A DNA stretch of 64,000 nt from Halichondria panicea (taxonomy: Eukaryota; Porifera; Demospongiae; Suberitida; Halichondriidae). Position 1 is the first letter of the stretch; each line of letters starts with the position of its first letter. This document shows, in pieces, positions 1-13,500 of this stretch. The translations under genes and the position numbers were made by a program. The DNA lies in contig NC_087386.1 of the NCBI RefSeq assembly GCF_963675165.1, forward strand, positions 6,392,066 through 6,456,065. The letters run 5' to 3'. The notes beneath the pieces were generated by a model. The model searched no databases, was not told the DNA's origin, and was given only the letters and a program-made list of their open reading frames with translations.

Positions 1-3000
1 ACACAGTGGACCACCCCCCTATACTGCACTAGTGTGCGTGTTGTCTCCCCTCACACAGTGGACCACCCCCCTATACTGCACTAGTGTGTGTGTTGTCTCC
101 CCCCACACAGTGGACCACCCCCCTATACTGCACTAGTGTGTGTGTTGTCTCCCCCCACACAGTGGACCACCCCCTATACTGCATTAGTGTGTATTGTCTC
201 CCCCCACACGGTGGACCACCCCCCTATACTGCATTAGTGTGTGTGTTGTCTCCCCCCACACAGTGGACCACCCCCCTATACTGCATTAGTGTGCGTGTTG
301 TCTCCCCCCACACAGTGGACCACCCCCCTATACTGCATTAGTGTGCGTGTTGTCTCCCCCCACACAGTGGACCACCCCCCTATACTGCATTAGCGTGCGT
401 GTTGTCTCCCCCCACACAGTGGACCACCCCCCTATACTACATTAGCGTGCACTGCACTAGTGCGTGTGTTGTCTCCCCCCACACGGTGGACCACCCCCCT
501 GTACTGCACTAGTGGGTGTGTTGTCTCCCCCCACACGGTGGACCACCCCCCTGTACTGCACTAGTGGGTGTGTTGTCTCCCCCCACACGGTGGACCACCC
601 CCCTGTATTGCACTAGTGTGTGTGTTGTCTCCCCCCACACGGTGGACCACCCCCCTGTACTGCACTAGTGTGCGTGTTGTCTCCCCCCACACGGTGGACC
701 ACCCCCCTGTACTGCACTAGTGTGCGTGTTGTCTCCCCCCACACGGTGGACCACCCCCCTGTACTGCACTAGTGTGCGTGTTGTCTCCCCCCACACGGTG
801 GACCACCCCCCTATACTGCACTAGTGTGCGTGTTGTCTCCCCCCACACGGTGGACCACCCCCCTATACTGCACTAGTGTGCGTGTTGTCTCCCCCCACAC
901 GGTGGACCACCCCCCTATACTGCACTAGTGTGCGTGTTGTCTCCCCCCACACTGTGGACCACCCCCCTATACTGCACTAGTGTGCGTGTTGTCTCCCCCC
1001 ACACGGTGGACCACCCCCCTATACTGCACTAGTGTGCGTGTTGTCTCCCCCCACACGGTGGACCACCCCCCTATATTGCATTAGTGTGCGTGTTGTCTCC
1101 CCCCACACGGTGGACCACCCCCTATACTGCATTAGTGTGCGTGTTGTCTCCCCCCACACGGTGGACCACCCCCCTATACTGCATTAGTGTGCGTGTTGTC
1201 TCCCCCCACACGGTGGACCACCCCCCTATACTGCATTAGTGTGCGTGTTGTTTCCCCCCACACGGTGGACCACCCCCCTATACTGCATTAGTGTGTGGGT
1301 TGTCTCCCCCCACACGGTGGACCACCCCCCTGTACTGCATTAGTGTGCGTATTGTCTCCCCCCACACGGTGGACCACCCCCTATACTGCATTAGTGTGCG
1401 TGTTGTCTCCCCCCACACGGTGGACCACCCCCCTGTACTGCATTAGTGTGTGTATTGTCTCCCCCCACACAGTGGACCACCCCCTATACTGCATCAGTGT
1501 GCGTATTGTCTCCCCCCACACGGTGGACCACCCCCCTATGCTGCATTAGTTGTTCGTGTTGTCTCCCCCCACACGGTGGACCACCCCCCTATGCTGCATT
1601 AGTGTGTGTGTTGTCTCCCCCCACACGGTGGACCACCCCCCTATGCTGCATTAGTGTGTGTGTTGTCTCCCCCCACACGGTGGACCACCCCCCTATACTG
1701 CATTAGTGTGCGTGTTGTCTCCCCCCACACGGTGGACCACCCCCCTATACTGCATTAGTGTGCGTGTTGTCTCCTCACACACGGTGGACCACCCCCCCTG
1801 TACTGCATTAGTGTGTGTATTGTCTCCCCACACACAGTGGACCACCCCCTATACTGCATTAGTGTGTGTGTATTGTCTCCCCCCACACAGTGGACCACCC
1901 CCCTATACTGCATTAGTGTGTGTATTGTCTCCCCCACACAGTGGACCACCCCCCTATACTGCATTAGTGTGTGTTGTCTCCCCCCACACGGTGGACCACC
2001 CCCCTATACTGCATTAGTGTGTGTTGTCTCCCCCCACACGGTGGACCACCCCCCTATACTGCATTAGTGTGTGTTGTCTCCCCCCACACGGTGGACCACC
2101 CCCCTATACTGCATTAGTGTGTGTTGTCTCCCCCCACACAGTGGACCACCCCCCTATACTGCATTAGTGTGTGTTGTCTCCCCCCACACGGTGGACCACC
2201 CCCCTATACTGCATTAGTGTGCGTGTTGTCTCCCCCCACACGGTGGACCACCCCCCTATACTGCATTAGTGTGCGTGTTGTCTCCTCACACACGGTGGAC
2301 CACCCCCCCTGTACTGCATTAGTGTGCGTGTTGTCTTCCCCCACACAGTGGACCACCCCCCTATACTGCATTAGTGTGTGTTGTCTCACCCCACACAGTG
2401 GACCACCCCCCTACACTGCATTAGTGTGTGTATTGTCTCCCCACACACAGTGGACCACCCCCCTACACTGCATTAGTGTGTGTATTGTCTCCCCCACACA
2501 GTGGACCACCCCCCTATACTGCATTAGTGTGTGTTGTCTCCCCCCACACAGTGGACCACCCCCCTATACTGCATTAGTGTGTGTTGTCTCCCCCCACACG
2601 GTGGACCACCCCCCTATACTGCATTAGTGTGTGTATTGTCTCCCCCCACACAGTGGACCACCCCCCTATACTGCATTAGTGTGTGTTGTCTCCCCCCACA
2701 CAGTGGACCACCCCCCTATACTGCATTAGTGTGTGTTGTCTCCCCCCACACGGTGGACCACCCCCCTATACTGCATTAGTGTGTGTATTGTCTCCCCACA
2801 CACAGTGGACCACCCCCCTATACTGCATTAGTGTGTGTGTTGTCTCCCCCCACACAGTGGACCACCCCCTATACTGCATTAGTGTGTGTATTGTCTCCCC
2901 ACACACAGTGGACCACCCCCCTATACTGCATTAGTGTGTGTATTGTCTCCCCACACACAGTGGACCACCCCCCTATACTGCATTAGTGTGCGTGTTGTCT

Positions 3001-5910
3001 CCCCCCACACAGTGGACCACCCCCCTATACTGCATTAGTGTGTGTTGTCTCACCCCACACAGTGGACCACCCCCCTATACTGCATTAGTGTGTGTATTGT
3101 CTCCCCCCACACAGTGGACCACCCCCTATACTGCATTAGTGTGTGTTGTCTCCCCCCACACGGTGGACCACCCCCTATACTGCATTAGTGTGTGTTGTCT
3201 TCCCCCACACAGTGGACCACCCCCCTATACTGCATTAGTGTGTGTATTGTCTCCCCCCACACAGTGGACCACCCCCCTATACTGCACTAGTGTGTGCGTT
3301 GTCTCCCCCCACACAGTGGACCACCCCCCTATACTGCACTAGTGTGCGTGTTGTCTCCCCTCACACAGTGGACCACCCCCCTATACTGCACTAGTGTGTG
3401 TGTTGTCTCCCCCCACACAGTGGACCACCCCCCTATACTGCACTAGTGTGTGCGTTGTCTCCCCCCACACAGTGGACCACCCCCCTATACTGCAGTAGTG
3501 TGCGTGTTGTCTCCCCTCACACAGTGGACCACCCCCCTATACTGCACTAGTGTGTGTGTTGTCTCCCCCCCACACAGTGGACCACCCCCCTATACTGCAC
3601 TAGTGTGTGCGTTGTCTCCCCCCACACAGTGGACCACCCCCCTATACTGCACTAGTGTGCGTGTTGTCTCCCCTCACACAGTGGACCACCCCCCTATACT
3701 GCACTAGTGTGTGTGTTGTCTCCCCCCACACAGTGGACCACCCCCCTATACTGCACTAGTGTGTGTGTTGTCTCCCCCCACACAGTGGACCACCCCCTAT
3801 ACTGCATCAGTGTGCGTATTGTCTCCCCCCACACGGTGGACCACCCCCCTATACTGCACTAGTGTGTGTGTTGTCTCCCCCCACACAGTGGACCACCCCC
3901 TATACTGCATCAGTGTGCGTATTGTCTCCCCCCACACAGTGGACCACCCCCCTATACTGCATTAGTGTGCGTGTTGTCTCCCCTCACACAGTGGACCACC
4001 CCCCTATACTGCACTTGTGTGTGTGTTGTCTTCCCCCACACAGTGGACCACCCCCCTATACTGCACTAGTGTGTGTGTTGTCTTCCCCCACACAGTGGAC
4101 CACCCCCCTATACTGCACTAGTGTGTGTGTTGTCTCCCCCCACACCCCCCTATACTGCATTAGTGTGTATTGTCTCCCCCCACACGGTGGACCACCCCCC
4201 TATACTGTATTAGTGTGTGTGTTGTCTCCCCCCACACAGTGGACCACCCCCCTATACTGCATTAGTGTGTGTGTTGTCTCCCCCCACACAGTGGACCACC
4301 CCCTATACTGCATTAGTGTGCGTGTTGTCTCCCCCCACACGGTGGACCACCCCCCTATACTGCATTAGTGTGCGTGTTGTCTCCCCCCACACGGTGGACC
4401 ACCCCCTATACTGCATTAGTGTGTGTGTTGTCTCCCCCACACAGTGGACCTGCGTTGTCTCCCCCCACACGGTGGACCACCCCCCTATATAGTGTGTGCG
4501 TTGTCTCCCCCCACACGGTGGACCACCCCCCTATACTGCATTAGTGTGTGGGTTGTCTCCCCCCACACGGTGGACCACCCCCCTGTACTGCATTAGTGTG
4601 CGTATTGTCTCCCCCCACACGGTGGACCACCCCCTATACTGCATTAGTGTGCGTGTTGTCTCCCCCCACACGGTGGACCACCCCCCTGTACTGCATTAGT
4701 GTGTGTATTGTCTCCCCCCACACAGTGGACCACCCCCTATACTGCATCAGTGTGCGTATTGTCTCCCCCACACAGTGGACCACCCCCCTATGCTGCATTA
4801 GTTGTTCGTATTGTCTCCCCCCACACGGTGGACCACCCCCCTCTATGCTGCATTAGTGTGTGTGTTGTCTCCCCCCACACGGTGGACCACCCCCCTATAC
4901 TGCATTAGTGTGCGTGTTGTCTCCTCCCACACGGTGGACCACCCCCCTATACTGCATTAGTGTGCGTGTTGTCTCCTCACACACGGTGGACCACCCCCCC
5001 CTGTACTGCATTAGTGTGCGTGTTGTCTTCCCCCACACAGTGGACCACCCCCCTATACTGCATTAGTGTGTGTTGTCTCACCCCACACAGTGGACCACCC
5101 CCCTATACTGCATTAGTGTGTGTATTGTCTCCCCCCACAGTGGACCACCCCCTATACTGCATTAGTGTGTGTTGTCTCACCCCACACAGTGGACCACCCC
5201 CCTATACTGCATTAGTGTGTGTATTGTCTCCCCCCACACAGTGGACCACCCCCTATACTGCATTAGTGTGTGTTGTCTTCCCCCACACAGTGGACCACCC
5301 CCCTATACTGCACTAGTGTGTGCGTTGTCTCCCCCCACACAGTGGACCACCCCCCTATACTGCACTAGTGTGCGTGTTGTCTCCCCTCACACAGAGGACC
5401 ACCCCCCTATACTGCACTAGTGTGTGTGTTGTCTCCCCCCACACAGTGGACCACCCCCCTATACTGCACTAGTGTGTGTGTTGTCTCCCCCCACACCCCC
5501 CTATACTGCATTAGTGTGTATTGTCTCCCCCCACACGGTGGACCACCCCCCTATACTGCACTAGTGTGTGTGTTGTCTCCCCCCACACAGTGGACCACCC
5601 CCCTATACTGCACTAGTGTGTGTGTTGTCTCCCCCCACACAGTGGACCACCCCCCTATACTGCACTAGTGTGTGTGTTGTCTCCCCCCACACCCCCCTAT
5701 ACTGCATTAGTGTGTATTGTCTCCCCCCACACAGTGGACCACCCCCCTATACTGCATTAGTGTGTGTATTGTCTCCCCCCACACAGTGGACCACCCCCCT
5801 ATACTGCATTAGTGTGTGTGTTGTCTCCCCCAACACAGTGGACCACCCCCCTATACTGCATTAGTGTGTGTATTGTCTCCCCCCACACGGTGGACCACCC
5901 CCCTATACTG
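1..5910. repeat. 52-bp minisatellite array, block 1
   Basis: About 110 tandem copies of a 52-bp C-rich unit run from the window edge to about 5910. Each unit holds an ACTGCAT/CTAGTGTG core, TTGTCTCCCCCC, ACACAGTGG and ACCACCCCCC. Variants differ by single substitutions (CACAG versus CACGG, GTGTGT versus GTGCGT) and higher-order blocks recur, for example around 3300-3700 and 5300-5700. Open frames here are by-products: 52 is not a multiple of 3, so frames rotate, and the peptides are low complexity. The minus strand has G6 runs twice per unit and could form G-quadruplexes. The last unit runs into a decayed copy of a collagen-galactosyltransferase exon. Confidence 0.97.
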
Positions 5911-6490
5911 TACAGTCATTACATCTCTAGACCACCCCCTGTCAAGAACAACTTGGGATTTAATAAAATTTAATAGATGTATCTATGTGAATTTCCCATG
6001 AAAAGCAATGATGCCGTAGTTTGATGCTCCATCTTTTCATGGGTATGCAAAATTTTCAGCTGGTCTATCGCGCTGTGAAATGCATATGAATTTTAATGAC
6101 AATTCATGGCATACTTTATCCTAGATTTAATAGGTGTTATCAATGATTTGCCCAAGAAAAGGCAATTAAGTCATTGTGATCATTCCATTACATTTTCCCT
6201 GAAAAGTGTACCCATGCAGTTGAAAAGTTGATTGCGTGTCCGTTATGTCAACGCACGGGATGAATGCTCTACTGAGCATCTTGTTATAATAGCCACTGTT
6301 GGTCTGTCCAAGGGTGACCAGTATAGACAAGTCTTACTGTACCTCTCTTGCCCCCCAGATGATTGATGACGGAGGGTCTGGATCAAATCCTGATTCTGTA
6401 GGATGATGTCGTGTTTGAGCCCTACTTCCGACATGACCTCACTAGAGTGCTGGAAGAGTCCAATCGGATCACACCAAACTGGGACCTCAT
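5911..6490 (+). pseudogene. Decayed collagen beta-galactosyltransferase exon fragments (copy 1)
   Basis: Two exon relics of the copy at 16940-21860 are visible. At about 5926-5973 a TCTAG acceptor is followed by a frame reading RPPPVKNNLG that soon reaches a stop. At 6359-6490 lies the exon that in copy 2 encodes LILEDDVVFDPYFRHDL. Here it has a 4-base insertion after its first codons (ATGATTGATGACGG against ATGATGACGG) and a TAG in place of the GAG of the EDD motif. The exons between them are absent. From about 6235 the flanking DNA matches 21600 onward almost base for base, so this is a segmental duplicate that has lost function. Confidence 0.85.
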
Positions 6491-6730
6491 GTGAGAGCTC
6501 TGGAGATATACAGTCTATTATTATACGCAATGTCCGTATCTCGTTAGTCCAATCTTTGCTTACAAGTAGTTCAGTGCAACACCATAAATAAGGCACACCT
6601 TATAATCAGCTGACAGTAGTCTAGAAGTAAGAATATTGCTGTCTAATTTCCTTGAACTATAACCATGCAAGTTTGGATTGTCCAAGTTACAACAAATTAA
6701 CGCTAGATTGTTGTATATAGAGATGCATTT
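6491..6730. other. Duplicated intronic sequence without a gene
   Basis: Non-coding spacer between the galactosyltransferase exon relic and the ankyrin exon. It matches 21861-22077 almost exactly and belongs to the segmental duplication. Open frames here are short and show no family resemblance. Confidence 0.6.
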
Positions 6731-6740
6731 CATGATACAG

Positions 6741-7263
6741 GGGATGGTCTTCTTCACTGGGCCTGTGACCGTGGCAACCTGAACATGGTGAAACTACTTG
6801 TGAAGAGGGGAGCAGATGTTAATATTGAGGACACAGACAATCAGACACCTCTTCATTATGGTGAGAGATGGAGTATTCCTTTACAGAGGGTGCTTGTGTG
6901 TTAATACATGTTGAAGCTAGCTGTCTGTTTGTAGATCTTTGTTTGAGTCCAATGCTCCCTCTACTGAATAGTGAGGGAAGTCAGTTTGGCTGTGTATCTA
7001 TGGTAACCTTGGAGATCTTTTTGTATTTGCATTAATGATAGTGATCGAGGAGACATATTATACCCTATAGCTGTAGAAGTTGAGCTGGTTATTAGATTTA
7101 TTCACGGTAATAATTATTTGTCTTTTTTTGAATTCCTTATAATTATATTCGTGATTGTATTTCCTCTACAGCTGTGTCATGTGATCATCATGCTGTCATC
7201 TCTTATCTACTACAAGTGGGATTCCTATCTCAAGATGTGATTGAGAATCAAGCACCTATATAA
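6741..7263 (+). pseudogene. ACBD6-type C-terminal ankyrin exons (copy 1, partial gene)
   Basis: Exon 6741-6860 encodes GDGLLHWACDRGN followed by VKLLVKRGADVNIEDTDNQ and TPLHY. Exon 7172-7263 encodes AVSCDHHAVISYLLQVGF and ends at TAA. The LLHWACDRG and QTPLHY signatures are those of the C-terminal ankyrin repeats of acyl-CoA-binding protein 6. No acyl-CoA-binding domain lies upstream; a decayed galactosyltransferase exon does. An alternative acceptor (TATAG, exon from 6731) adds IDAFHDT in front. Both exons are open and nearly identical to 22078-22634, so I cannot exclude that they are still spliced into something. Confidence 0.7.
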
Positions 7264-7529
7264 TTATATAGCCTCGATTCCAGGCCGCACCTTTAGACAA
7301 ACAATTCAATCTAGTTTCAGGTTATTAATTTTGCACATTTCCCATTATTGACCAATTAACTTTCAAGTTTTACATGATCAGAATGTAACTTATGGTGAAA
7401 TACATGAGAAACCGTATATAGAAAAAAAAATTAATTATAAGACAAAATGATGTAGTGTATAAATTTGCAATCAACGTATCTATCAGAGGCTAGCTGCCAT
7501 GGTAACAGTACAGTTAATAAGATACAGAG

Positions 7530-10500
7530 TCAGTGTAGTAGTTCACACACTTGAGTGTGTCCATTCCTACTAGCCACATCATAGGCAGTACGTCCGTCCT
7601 GTATAGTGGGTATGTGAGCAGTTAGTGATGAAGGGAAATAAGGAATTTTAACAGTAATTACAAACAACCACTGATACACAGTTGCCATGGTTATGAACAA
7701 ATGCTACATTATCATATAGACATGCACTGTGACTCACATTCGTCTTTTTGTTGACATCAGCCTTGGCCTCCAACAACATTCTAACAACTCCACAGTGACC
7801 CTTCTCACTGGCCTTGTGCAATGCCGTCCAACCAACCTGTACAGACCAAATAACAATTATATAGAGTGAATTATAACTTAAATCTCACCTTTTGTTGAAT
7901 GTCCACTTGAGCCTCTGCAGCAATTAATAATTCCACTGCCCTCACATGACCATTCTGAGCAGCTACATACAACGCAGTGGCTCCATCCTGTACAGAGTCA
8001 AGATAGTGTGAGCAGGTGAACCATTATTCAGAGGAGTGCGAGGGTCAAAAGGTCATTTATTAAAATACCGGCTATAGATGTAAAACTGAGTTCACCCTCG
8101 CGCCCCTGAGTTTATACATCACCAATTAATACAACAGAAATCAGCTGATCCAGACAAACTAATTTGAGAGGACTTAATTGCAACCTTTGACCTTTTATTT
8201 GAAACCAGAAACTTAACCTTCTGTGACTAGGGTATGCATTTTGATGTATTGGTGTTTGCTGCGTGGATAGATCTAGATAATAAGCTTTTCAAGCAGGCAA
8301 ATAAACGATTAAGCAGAAGCGTTAGCTGCTATATGCAGCAAATTAAGGTCAAGAACCAAAAATGTTAATTTTTATAATCCCCTTAATATATATATAGCTC
8401 TGTGTATGACTTTCAAATTTGTATTCTTTGTCAGGATATTTTCACTGATAAAAATAGGAATTTACAGGAAAAATATCCATGCGCAAGCAGTCAGTAGCAG
8501 GCCTTATCTTTAATGGAAGCTGAGGTTCAGTGGCGGAAACAGTTAGGTCTAGGTCTAAACTATACTACCCTTCATTCTTTGTCAAAGTTATTGTGCATTA
8601 CATTGTAAAATTTTTGGAATGCAATTAAAAGAGAGATCACGAGATGCGTGTCGTACCTCGGTACACCAACTACCAGTGCTCTCTACACAAACATGACTAG
8701 CTCTGGTGTCTAATGGACCAGGTCAACAGAACATGGGGAGGCTCTGTGGCTAGTGGCCTCTGAGATGTGTGTACAGCTACTTACACTCACCTCTTTGGGT
8801 ACATCAACGTTGGCCCCAGCATCGATTAGAAGCTCCATACATTTCTGGTGACCACTGAAACTGGCTGTCCAAAGAGGGGTTGCTCCCGACTGTACATAGG
8901 AGGAAAACAATGTAAACAGCATGTTGTGGGAAATGTGTACAACAAAACTAACAACAGTCAAGATATAGTACAGATCCACTCATTACACAATATCACTCAT
9001 ACAATATCACATGACTATCTACACTAATGTCAGGGCAGAGGAGGTACGACATTGTTTTTTAATTGAATATTCCATTGTGATGACGTTTACGGGTTCAGCG
9101 ACGGATCTATGTCTAAACTATACTACCCTTGAGCCTTAGTCACAGAATAACAGAGTTATTGTGGGGAACACACTACATTGAAAACCAAATAAATGAAAGC
9201 ACCGCAGGTGGAGGTGCCAAAGCTACATAACATAAAGCTACTAATAGCTAGCTTTTATACACACATTGATTAACATTTTTAATTTTGCTGCATGCAATCA
9301 CAGGGAAACTCAAATAGTGGGTAATGATCGACCATGATTGTTGTTAAAAACGATCGATACCAAAAGTTCAAGTCTAAAATTAATGGCTGCCATCAGTAGA
9401 GCCTTGTAGCTCTCTTCTGACTCTTGCAGCTACCAATAGCTAGTGTTCTAGTGCAGAGCTAACTACTATAAGTAGAGTAGCAACACTCGGTAAACAAGTT
9501 TTGCTACGTGCTCTTCTGAAAAAGCTGCAATGGCATTCCAAGTAAGCAAAACTAAGGCATAACTCGAGAACAAAGCTTTATTTTGCAAACCCACAAATAG
9601 AAAGCCAAGAAAACATGACAAGAAGCCTATAGAAACTCTTACTTGCACTTCATTGATCATTGAGCAGCTGAAATAGTCTACACAGTACAGACACACACAC
9701 ACACACACTACCGTATACCTCGCTTGCGCATGCGCACTGAGCCTTAATTAATTAAAAGAAAGATCACGAGATGCGTGTCGTACCTCGGTACACCAACTAC
9801 CAGTGCTCTCTACACAAACATGACTAGCTCTGGTGTCTAATGGACCAGGTCAACAGAACATGGGGAGGCTCTATGATGTGTGTACAGCTACTTACACTCA
9901 CCTCTTCGGGTACATCAACATTGGCCCCAGCATCGATTAGGAGCTCCATACATTTCTGGTGACCACAGAAACTGGCTATCCAAAGAGGGGTCTGTCCCGA
10001 CTGTACATAGGAGGAAAACAATGTAAACAGCATGTTGTGGGAAATGTGTACAACAAAACTAACAACAGTCAAGATATAGTACAGATCCACTCATTACACA
10101 ATATCACTCATACAATATCACATGACTATCTACACTAATGTCAGGGCAGAGGAGGTACGACATTGTTTTTTAATTGAATATTCCATTGTGATGACGTTTA
10201 CGGGTTCAGCGACGGATCTATGTCTAAACTATACTACCCTTGAGCCTTAGTCACAGAATAACAGAGTTATTGTGGGGAACACACTACATTGAACACCGAA
10301 TAAATGAATTAAAGCACCGCAGGTGGAGGTGCCAAAGCTACATAACATAAAGCTACTAATAGCTAGCTTTTATACACACATTGATTATTATTTATATCAT
10401 GATGAACATTCTTAATTTTGCTGCATGCAATCACAGGGAAACTCAAATAGTGGGTAATGATCGACCATGATTGTTTAAAAATGATCGATACCAAAAATTC

Positions 10501-13500
10501 AAGTCTAAAATTAATGGCTGCCATCAGTAGAGCCTTGTAGCTCTCTTCTCACTCTTGCAGCTACCAATATCTAGTGTTCTAGTGCAGAGCTAACTACTAT
10601 AAGTAGAGTAGCAACACTTGGTAAACAAGTTTTGCTACGTGCTCTTCTGAAAAAGCTGCAATGGCATTCCAAGTAAGCAAAACTAAGGCATAACTCGAGA
10701 ACGAAGCTTTATTTTGCAAATCCACAAATAGAAAGCCAAGAAAACATGACAAGAAGCCTATAGAAACTCTTACTTGCACTTCATTGATCATTGAGCAGCT
10801 GAAATACTCTACACATAACAGACACACACACACACACACACACACTACCGTATACCTCGCTTGCGCATGCGCACCGAGCCTTAATTAATTAAAAGAAAGA
10901 TCACGAGATGCGTGTCGTACCTCGGTACACCAACTACCGGTGCTCTCTACACAAACATGACTAGCTCTGGTGTCTAATGGACCAGGTCAACAGAACATGG
11001 AGAGGCTCTGTGGCTAGTGGCCTCTGAGATGTGTGTACAGCTACTTACAGTACTCACCTCTTTGGGTACCTCAACATTGGCCCCAGCATCGATTAGGAGC
11101 TCCATACATTTTTGGTGACCATGGAAACTGGCTTCCCAAAGAGGGGTCGATCCCGACTGTACATAGGAGGAAAACAATGTAAACAGCATGTTGTGGGAGA
11201 TGTATTTGTACAACAAAACCAACCTTCTCCTTAGTGTTGATAGTAGCCTTGGCTGCTAAGAGGACCCTCACTATCTCATCATGTCCCTGGTGAGAGGCTA
11301 CAAACAGAGCTGTCTGGTTGTTCTGTTATAGACCATAAACCATATAATTATATATCACAGCAACTGGACAAGCTAATTGTACACTCTCCACTACTCAGTC
11401 CACTCATACACAGAGGTAGCCTCGTTCCCAGGCCAATTTTTTGTACGGAATGGAAGGGAGGAAAATGCGGCCTGGTGTCTACTGATAGTGCGCATGCACT
11501 TAGTTTTGCTGTAAAATATGGGGAATCCCCTTATTTCCCCTTATCTCCCATGCTGTGTTTCTATTGTGTTGATCAAGAAGGCTTTCACACTAGTCTGAAG
11601 CCAGAAGAGCCTCTCGTCTACTTCACGACAGTTGTATGGTCGGAATGTCTGAGCTTGGAAGGACTGGCTATAACAAGTCTTTGTGCATGCTTCCTATGGT
11701 ACTTCCAACTGCTGCTTGAGAAGACAACTATATGACCGTCGTAGAACTAGAGACTACTGGCCTCAGACTAAGTGTACCAGCTTTCTTGGCCAACGCAATA
11801 GAGGGCATAAGCCATAGCTTCAGTATGGAAGTACGTATTACGGAACATATTCCTAGTAAACGGACTAGTTTGCAAAAGTTTTACATTAGTGCACGATTAC
11901 CATGCGCACTAACACCCAAGCAATGGACACCAGGCCTTTTCCCCCTTCGAAAAAAGCGGCCTAGGAACGAGACTAACACAGAGGTGACAGTACACACACT
12001 CAACCATGGAATCAGCAGAGTACACAAAGACCACCATGCAGCGTGACTCACATTAGTCTTGTTGTGAACGTCAGCCTTGGCCTCCAACAACATTCTAACA
12101 ACTCCACAGTGACCCTCCTTACTGGCCATGTACAATGCTGTGGCTCCATCCTGTACAGAGTCAAGATAGTACAGATCCACTCATTACACAATAATATTAT
12201 CACTCATACAATATCACATGACTATCTACACTAATGTCAGGGCAGAGGAGGTATGACACTTATTTAATTGAATCTTCATTTGTGATGACGTTTGTTTAGC
12301 TGGTAGTTAAAGTTACGGTATACTGTTCCACCCACGCTCAAATCTGCGTGGGTGTTCAATGTAGTTCAGCTAGTAAAATGGCTCTCATCTGGCAATGGTT
12401 ACTCTGCGTTAATTCCAGGCACCAGGAAACCCCTCCTTACCGTATACTCTGCTGTTTCTTATTATACGAATAAAGGGGCAGGGCGACTCGAAGAGTTTTT
12501 CCCAAGAGAGTAAGTTACAACAAAGTTACGGCTATTTTTCTAGCTGTTTTTGTAGGCTAATATAGCGACTGTAGAGTAGTAACAAGGATATATTTTTTGC
12601 TGTAAGGTCTCTATGAACAAGATCTCTTCGAGTCGCCCTCCAGTAAGTCTTCAGGCATCGAATATACTGGTCAGAAAGACAACCTAGAAGCTATGCAGTC
12701 AACAAATTTGATGACAAAATACTCAGTTTTTCCAGCTGACCTCAGACCACTTCATTGGATTACAAGACATATAAACTCTGAGTTATTATTGTAGCTGGCA
12801 TTGTTCCATGTTCTCTTTCCATTGACAATCAAGGTCTCTATGGCTAGCTATAGTGTTTCTCCAGCTGAGGTCCTGGTTAGAACTCGTCCAGATGTATATG
12901 AAAGGTGCAGTGCTCTCAACATTTGTAGCAAGCATATCTCCTAACTGAATAGGGTTCACTGGGGTTCAGCGACGGAAACAGTTAGATCTAGGTCTAAACT
13001 ATACTACCCTTGAGCCTTAGTCACAGAATAATAGAGTTATTGTAGGGAACACACTACATTGAAAACCAATGTAAAAAAGATTGGAATGCAATTAAAAGAG
13101 AGATCACGATGCTGTTGTTACTGGCTACATGCATACAGAGCTGTCTGGTTGTCCTGTGTTATATAGACCATAAACCATAATTATAATTATGTATAACAGC
13201 AACTGGAGGGTTAGTGTAAAAGCTGGAATGCAGATATGGAACGGAACATGTAGCTGGCTGTAATCATCACATGACACCTGTTATTGGAAAGAGGATCAAC
13301 AACTTACACACACTGTTGCACAGTGGTAGATATTGAGATAACAGTTTCATTGTTGAGAGTATAAATGTGGAATTTGCTGACTCCACAACCCAATGTGTGT
13401 GGAAATCAATGGCAAAAGGCTTGGTCAGTGAGTCTCTTCAACACGCACAAATCGTTTTAAGTTTCACCAAGGGCCAAAACTTTGCAGGCATGCAGATAGA

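Larger units (their letters stand above)
8640..10900. repeat. 1.1-kb tandem duplications carrying one ankyrin exon each
   Basis: The segment beginning GATCACGAGATGCG recurs near 8635, 9768 and 10900. Each unit contains one ankyrin exon of the [15 protein letters not shown] type (8791-8889, 9902-10000, 11058-11156) and, in the first two, a copy of the 560-bp interspersed repeat. The duplications explain directly how ankyrin repeats are added to gene A. Confidence 0.85.

Noticed and set aside
1-5910. CRISPR-like array
   Set aside because: No unique spacers; the whole 52-bp unit repeats with point variants in a eukaryotic intron-type context.
84-5973. Many open frames of 60-200 codons rich in CLPPHSGPP, SPPTQWTTP and TALVCV
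   Set aside because: They are the three rotating frames of the 52-bp minisatellite; no start context, no domain, and the same peptides occur at 18546-20560.
6243-6596. 117-residue minus-strand frame (and 21658-21966)
   Set aside because: Antisense to the galactosyltransferase exon; the plus strand has the family motif LILEDDVVF and proper splice sites.
9466-9708. 80-residue hydrophobic minus-strand frame, repeated at 10597-10845
   Set aside because: It lies in the 560-bp interspersed repeat; the frame is lost in copies 3, 4 and 5 and starts in a CA run.
11475-12046. Two plus-strand frames of 86 and 104 residues
   Set aside because: They fall within the Mutator-like element and over an antisense ankyrin exon; no transposase or other domain seen.
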